Source of the DNA: Mycobacterium sp. 852002-51057_SCH5723018
Lineage (GTDB): Bacteria; Actinomycetota; Actinomycetes; Mycobacteriales; Mycobacteriaceae
Assembly: GCF_001667035.1 (NCBI RefSeq)
Contig: NZ_LZIR01000123.1
Location: forward strand, 106,898 to 170,897
DNA: 64,000 bases
Direction: 5' to 3'
The number at the start of each line of letters is the position of its first letter. The stretch's first letter is position 1. Positions 60,581 through 64,000 of the stretch are shown piece by piece. Under the pieces are notes generated by a model. The model did no database searches. It was given only the letters and a program-made list of their open reading frames with translations, and was not told the origin of the DNA. The position numbers were made by a program, and so were the translations under genes.

Positions 60581-61690
60581 TCACGAGTGCGATCGTTGGT
60601 GTTTGACCAGCACCAGCGAGGCGAGCGGGATCCGCACCGGTTCGGGCGCGCCCGACAAACGTTCGGCGACCGCGGCCTCCAACTGCTGCAGGAATTCGAC
60701 GGCTCGCGGGTCGTTGGTCCCGCCGTCCAGCCCGCGCGCCAGGGCGGGGAAGAGCGCCGCTCGCGCGAACGCGGCCCATTGCGCGCCGAAAGCCTCGGCG
60801 TCGTGGTCGGTTTGGTACCGGGACCAGAATCGGTCCTCGGCGTTGAAGACCTCGAGGTGGTCGATGGTCAGGCCTTCGAACCGCCCGCTGGGCGCGAACG
60901 GGGACCGGAAGTCCTTTTCGCTGCGGGCAAAGGTGGGAATCAGCATGCGGCGCAACTCTTCCCGGCGCAGCAGGCCGTCGCGTTCCTGGTCGGTCAGCGC
61001 GGCCAGGATGGCGTCGAGCAACGGCTCGAAGCCGGCGTTGCCGTTCTCGTCTACGGCCTGCGTCAACACCACCAGCCGCCCCTCGGGGGCCAACTCGCGC
61101 CCGCGGAAGGCCACGAAGTCGTTCCAGTCCAAGGCGGCCCGGTGGGCGTAGGAGGCGCGGGCCGCGTCGTCATCGCTGTAGGCGACGTGCACGTGATCGG
61201 GGACCTCGCACGGGATCCGCCTCAGCCACTGCGTCGCCCACGACGTCCAGCCGAGGTTGACCGTCTTCGACGGAACGATCTGGTCGTAGAACGACCGGCC
61301 GATCGCCGAGGTGAAACTCGTTGTATCCGTGTGAAAGTAGCTGTCCGGGTCGTCGGCCAGCGTTCGGAACAGCGCCGAGAAATCGTTTTCCGGCACATCG
61401 GTGTGCGCCACCAGGATGGCGTGGTCGTGGCGGGTGCGCCGGCGCAGCACCGCGATGGCCGCCGACAGCGGACGCAGCGAATTGTGCCCGTTGGCCGCGC
61501 CGTAGTCGGCGACGACGATCGGCTGCGGCGGGGTGGGCAGCGGCACCTGCTCGGCGGCCCGCTCGAAGACCGCGATGGCCTGCGCCAGGCCGGCGGCCTG
61601 CAGCCGCGACGACGCGGTGTACGTCGCGCTGTGCATCGGCTCCGGCCGGACCACGATGCTGGATTCGGGCATCCGGGGTTCGGGCCGCAT
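60581..61690 (-). CDS. SABATH-type SAM-dependent carboxyl methyltransferase
   Basis: 369 residues. IVVADYGAANGHNSLRPL is the SAM-binding strand-loop of the salicylic/jasmonic acid carboxyl methyltransferase (Methyltransf_7) family, with VAHTDVPENDFSALF as motif II and VNLGWTSWATQWL as the aromatic substrate-binding stretch. HVAYSDDDAARASYAHRAALDWNDFVAFRGREL follows as in bacterial members. It probably methylates a small carboxylic acid. It is 14 bases after the SDR gene on the same strand. Confidence 0.75.
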   Translation of the reverse strand: MRPEPRMPESSIVVRPEPMHSATYTASSRLQAAGLAQAIAVFERAAEQVPLPTPPQPIVVADYGAANGHNSLRPLSAAIAVLRRRTRHDHAILVAHTDVPENDFSALFRTLADDPDSYFHTDTTSFTSAIGRSFYDQIVPSKTVNLGWTSWATQWLRRIPCEVPDHVHVAYSDDDAARASYAHRAALDWNDFVAFRGRELAPEGRLVVLTQAVDENGNAGFEPLLDAILAALTDQERDGLLRREELRRMLIPTFARSEKDFRSPFAPSGRFEGLTIDHLEVFNAEDRFWSRYQTDHDAEAFGAQWAAFARAALFPALARGLDGGTNDPRAVEFLQQLEAAVAERLSGAPEPVRIPLASLVLVKHQRSHS

Positions 61691-61703
61691 GCCCCAACGA
61701 TAG

Positions 61704-62660
61704 TCAGTTCGGCGTCGGGTAGCTGACCCCGGTGAGCTGCTCAGACAGCTCCCACAGGCGCCGGCAGTCGTCCTCTTTGCGCGCCTCGGCGGGCACCTTG
61801 GCTTCCCGCACCCCGCCGCCGGCCAACTCGTAGAACCCGCGGGGTCCGTAGAACGCGCCGCCCTGGGCGTGCGGGGCTGCCGCCGCGTACAGCGCCGGCA
61901 GGATCCCTTCGTCGATCTCCTGCCACAGGAACGGCGTGAAGCGCCAGGAGCTCTTGTACAACCGCTCCATCAGCGCAGGCTTCTCGCGGCCGTGCGATGG
62001 CCCGGCGATCTGCAGGTTGGTCTTGGTCAGGCCGGGGTGCGCGGCGTTGGACACGATGTCCCAGCCGGCCGCGCGGCTGCGCCGGTCGAGCTCGAGGGCG
62101 AACATCAACACGGCCAGCTTGGATTGGCCGTAGGCCGACATGGCCGCGTAGGACTTCTCGAAATTCGGGTCGTCGAAGTGGATCTTGGCGCTCATGCGGG
62201 CGGCCAGGCTGCTCAGCGAGACGACGCGGGCGCCGTTGGCCGCGCGCAGCAGCGGCAGCACGTGTCCGGTGAGCGCGAAATGCCCGAGATGGTTGCTGCC
62301 GAACTGCAATTCGAAGCCGTCGGCGGTCGTGTCGCGCTCCGGCGGCGTCATAACCCCGGCGTTGTTGATCAGGATGTCGATCGGGCGCCCCTCGGCGTTG
62401 AGCTGTTCGCCCAGCGCGGCGACCGAGGCGAGCGAGGACAGGTCGAGGGACTTGATGGTCAGCTTGGCGTCGGGAACCGTGGAGCGGATTTCCTCGACCG
62501 CCTTTTCCCCTTTGCCGCGATTGCGGATCGCCATCACAACGTCGGCGCCGGCGGCCGAGAGCCGCCGGGCCAGACCGAAGCCCAGACCGCTGTTGGCCCC
62601 GGTGATGACGACCAGCTTCCCCGACAGGTCGGGCACCGTGGCGACGAGATCGTTGGCCAT
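61704..62660 (-). CDS. short-chain dehydrogenase, retinol-dehydrogenase-like (Rv2263 type)
   Basis: 318 residues from MANDLVATVPDLSG. TGANSGLGFGLARRLS is the cofactor loop, NNAGVM the NNAG, SSLAARM the Ser and AYGQSKLAVLMF the Tyr/Lys pair. HPGLTKTNL follows. Length and neighbours (an Rv2264c-type gene nearby) agree with Rv2263, though the order is not identical. It probably reduces or oxidises a lipid or retinoid-like ketone. It is followed by the methyltransferase gene at 14 bases. Confidence 0.82.
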   Translation of the reverse strand: MANDLVATVPDLSGKLVVITGANSGLGFGLARRLSAAGADVVMAIRNRGKGEKAVEEIRSTVPDAKLTIKSLDLSSLASVAALGEQLNAEGRPIDILINNAGVMTPPERDTTADGFELQFGSNHLGHFALTGHVLPLLRAANGARVVSLSSLAARMSAKIHFDDPNFEKSYAAMSAYGQSKLAVLMFALELDRRSRAAGWDIVSNAAHPGLTKTNLQIAGPSHGREKPALMERLYKSSWRFTPFLWQEIDEGILPALYAAAAPHAQGGAFYGPRGFYELAGGGVREAKVPAEARKEDDCRRLWELSEQLTGVSYPTPN

Positions 62661-62791
62661 GCGTATCACTCCTATCGTGTGAACCCGGTCCTAGTGTGCT
62701 CTTCGTGTCGCCGTCAGCGAACCCCGGCGGCATTCTGGCCGCCTCGGCCCCTCGCTGGCATCGCCCGGGCGCGCGGTGACACACTGCCTGG

Positions 62792-63529
62792 ATGACCAGC
62801 AGACGGCTCGCCAAGGTGTCGCTGGCCACCGCCATCCTGGTGATGGTCGTGTCGGTGGGCGGCTTCATCGTCGCCCTGGTGCTCAACGCGTTCTTTCTGG
62901 ACAAGTACGACGCCTACGGGGAGGTGCCGGTCCCGGGGTCGGGCAGCCTGTACCTGCCCGCCGGTGAGGCCACCATCAGCCTGCACACGACCGTCATCGG
63001 CAGCCCCAACGGCGGCCTGCCGGTGCCGCCGCTCGGAGTCACCATCGTGCCACCCGACGGCGTGGGGCAACCGGTGGTGACCGAAAGCATCGGCAGCACA
63101 ACGACGGTCAACAACGACGCGCACGTGCGGGTGTGGGTGGCCCAGATTCCCGCGGCCGGCACCTACAACATCACCACCGACGGCCAAGTCAACGGGTACA
63201 TCGGCCCACGACTGGCCTTCGGCCACAAGAGTTCCTACGGCTTTTTGGTGTGGGTCTTCGTCGCCACGTTCGTGGTGGGGCTGGTCGGGTCGATCGCGTC
63301 GGGGTGGTGGTTGTCGCGCACCCGCCGCCGGGCGGTGGTAGCGGCCACCCCCTACTATCACGCGCCGGTCGTGCCGCCGGCGATGCCGGCCGCGGCGGCC
63401 CCTTATGAACCCAGCGACGAGGGAGTGCGCATCGAGCGGCTCAAAACCCTGGCGTCTCTGCGGGATTCCGGCGCGTTGACGCAGGAGGAGTTCGAGACCG
63501 AGAAGCGCCGGATCCTCGAGGGCCACTAG
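62792..63529 (+). CDS. SHOCT-domain membrane protein
   Basis: 245 residues. Membrane helix 1 (AILVMVVSVGGFIVALVLNAFFL), an outer beta domain with PVPGSGSLYLPAGEATISLH, membrane helix 2 (FLVWVFVATFVVGLVGSIASGWWL), a Pro/Ala linker and a C-terminal SHOCT domain (IERLKTLASLRDSGALTQEEFETEKRRIL). SHOCT domains often sit at C-termini of membrane proteins and may mediate oligomers. Function unknown. Confidence 0.78.
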   Translation: MTSRRLAKVSLATAILVMVVSVGGFIVALVLNAFFLDKYDAYGEVPVPGSGSLYLPAGEATISLHTTVIGSPNGGLPVPPLGVTIVPPDGVGQPVVTESIGSTTTVNNDAHVRVWVAQIPAAGTYNITTDGQVNGYIGPRLAFGHKSSYGFLVWVFVATFVVGLVGSIASGWWLSRTRRRAVVAATPYYHAPVVPPAMPAAAAPYEPSDEGVRIERLKTLASLRDSGALTQEEFETEKRRILEGH

Positions 63530-63575
63530 GTTTGCTTGCCGCGAGCGTGCGTTGCTCCTATGTCAAGGGGCGGGT

Positions 63576-64000
63576 TTAAGCAGCCGGTTGCATTGTTTGT
63601 TTGGGATGGTGGTCGGCTTGCAATCTGGCGAAGACGATGCGGGCCAGGCGGCGTTTGAGGCAGCGCAATGCTTCGGTGGAGGAGTTCCCGGTGTCGAGGC
63701 GTTTGCGGTAGTAGGTGTGGCCTGCGCTGCCGGTGAGGCGGATCTGGGTGATGGCGATGCGGTGCAGGGCGGCGTTGAGCTGGCGGTTGCCCGAGCGTGT
63801 CATGCGGACTCGTCCGGCGGTGTTGCCCGACCACACGGGAATGGGTGCAACCCCGGCGTGGCGGGCGAATGCGGGTTCGCTTTTGAACCTTGTCACGCCG
63901 GCGGTTTCGGCAACGAGTTTGGCTGCGGTCAGTTCACCGCAGCCGGGCAGCGCCAGCAGGGAAGGTGCGGCCGCCACGGTGCGTTCTGCGATGCGGTCAG
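63576..64000 (-). CDS. IS110-family transposase, C-terminal part at window edge
   Basis: The frame is open to the right edge; at least 140 residues are present. LLALPGCGELTAAKLVAETAGVTRF and FARHAGVAPIPVWSGNTAGRVRMTRSGNRQLNAALHRIA are the Transposase_20 domain of IS110 elements, with the catalytic Ser in the WSGN region. It differs from the copy at 40192-41416. The non-coding end between 63530 and 63575 should include the IS terminus. The gene's start lies beyond the window. Confidence 0.85.
   Translation of the reverse strand, partial: DRIAERTVAAAPSLLALPGCGELTAAKLVAETAGVTRFKSEPAFARHAGVAPIPVWSGNTAGRVRMTRSGNRQLNAALHRIAITQIRLTGSAGHTYYRKRLDTGNSSTEALRCLKRRLARIVFARLQADHHPKQTMQPAA

Noticed and set aside
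59963..61726. A 587-residue plus-strand frame opposite the repeat protein and methyltransferase
   Set aside because: Composition mirrors the repeats (poly Val/Leu); no family; both minus-strand genes are better supported.
1..64000. CRISPR array
   Set aside because: No regularly spaced direct repeats of 25-40 bases were seen; the only tandem repeats are inside the coding region at 59870-60508.

Overview
The window is a GC-rich actinobacterial chromosome segment, almost certainly from a slow-growing nontuberculous Mycobacterium. Evidence for this includes a P450 that I recognise from its sequence as CYP124, next to an Hsp70-fold proline-rich membrane protein of the Rv2264c type, paired DUF202 proteins of the Rv2272/Rv2273 type, an Ami1-type amidase, Ser/Thr kinases, a VapBC pair, a MmpS-like protein, and many 4-base stop/start overlaps. 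These assignments rest on remembered family sequences; no search was run.

Layout. Bases 1-18,277 are mycobacterial chromosome: the end of an ECF41/SigJ-like sigma factor with an oxidoreductase and a membrane protein, a TetR/SDR divergent unit, a LipM/LipQ-type esterase, VapBC, two PknB-type kinases, a GlcD-type flavoenzyme, HipBA, and a P450 with a VOC protein. From about 18,300 to 41,700 the character changes to an accessory island. It opens with a tRNA-like 3' fragment and decayed ORFs. It then carries a complete six-gene type 2 BREX (Pgl) operon on the minus strand: pglW-pglX-pglY-pglZ-brxD-brxHI. A broken serine-recombinase tail, three unrecognised genes (one possibly a duplicated RusA-like protein, one membrane-anchored) and a frameshifted IS110-family element follow. 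From 41,843 ordinary chromosome resumes: an SMP-30 protein, an SDR, a lipase-like protein, DUF3060, a trypsin-like protease with its trypco1 partner, TetR plus enoyl-CoA hydratase, a PapA/condensation-like acyltransferase, Ami1-type amidase, DUF202 pair, HAD, CYP124 with a MmpS-like protein, Hsp70-like, a repeat-rich acidic protein, a SABATH-type methyltransferase, an SDR and a SHOCT protein. A second, different IS110-family transposase runs off the right edge.

How they work together. The six BREX genes are packed with 4- to 10-base overlaps (3 bases between the last two), so they are probably one transcript. In established type 2 BREX biology, PglX is the site-specific adenine methyltransferase, PglZ an alkaline-phosphatase-fold protein, PglY and BrxD P-loop ATPases, BrxHI an Lhr-like helicase and PglW a kinase with a NERD domain. 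Together they mark self DNA and block phage replication. Other defence or conflict-type modules are HipBA, VapBC and the trypsin/trypco1 pair. No CRISPR array, rRNA or intact tRNA gene was seen.
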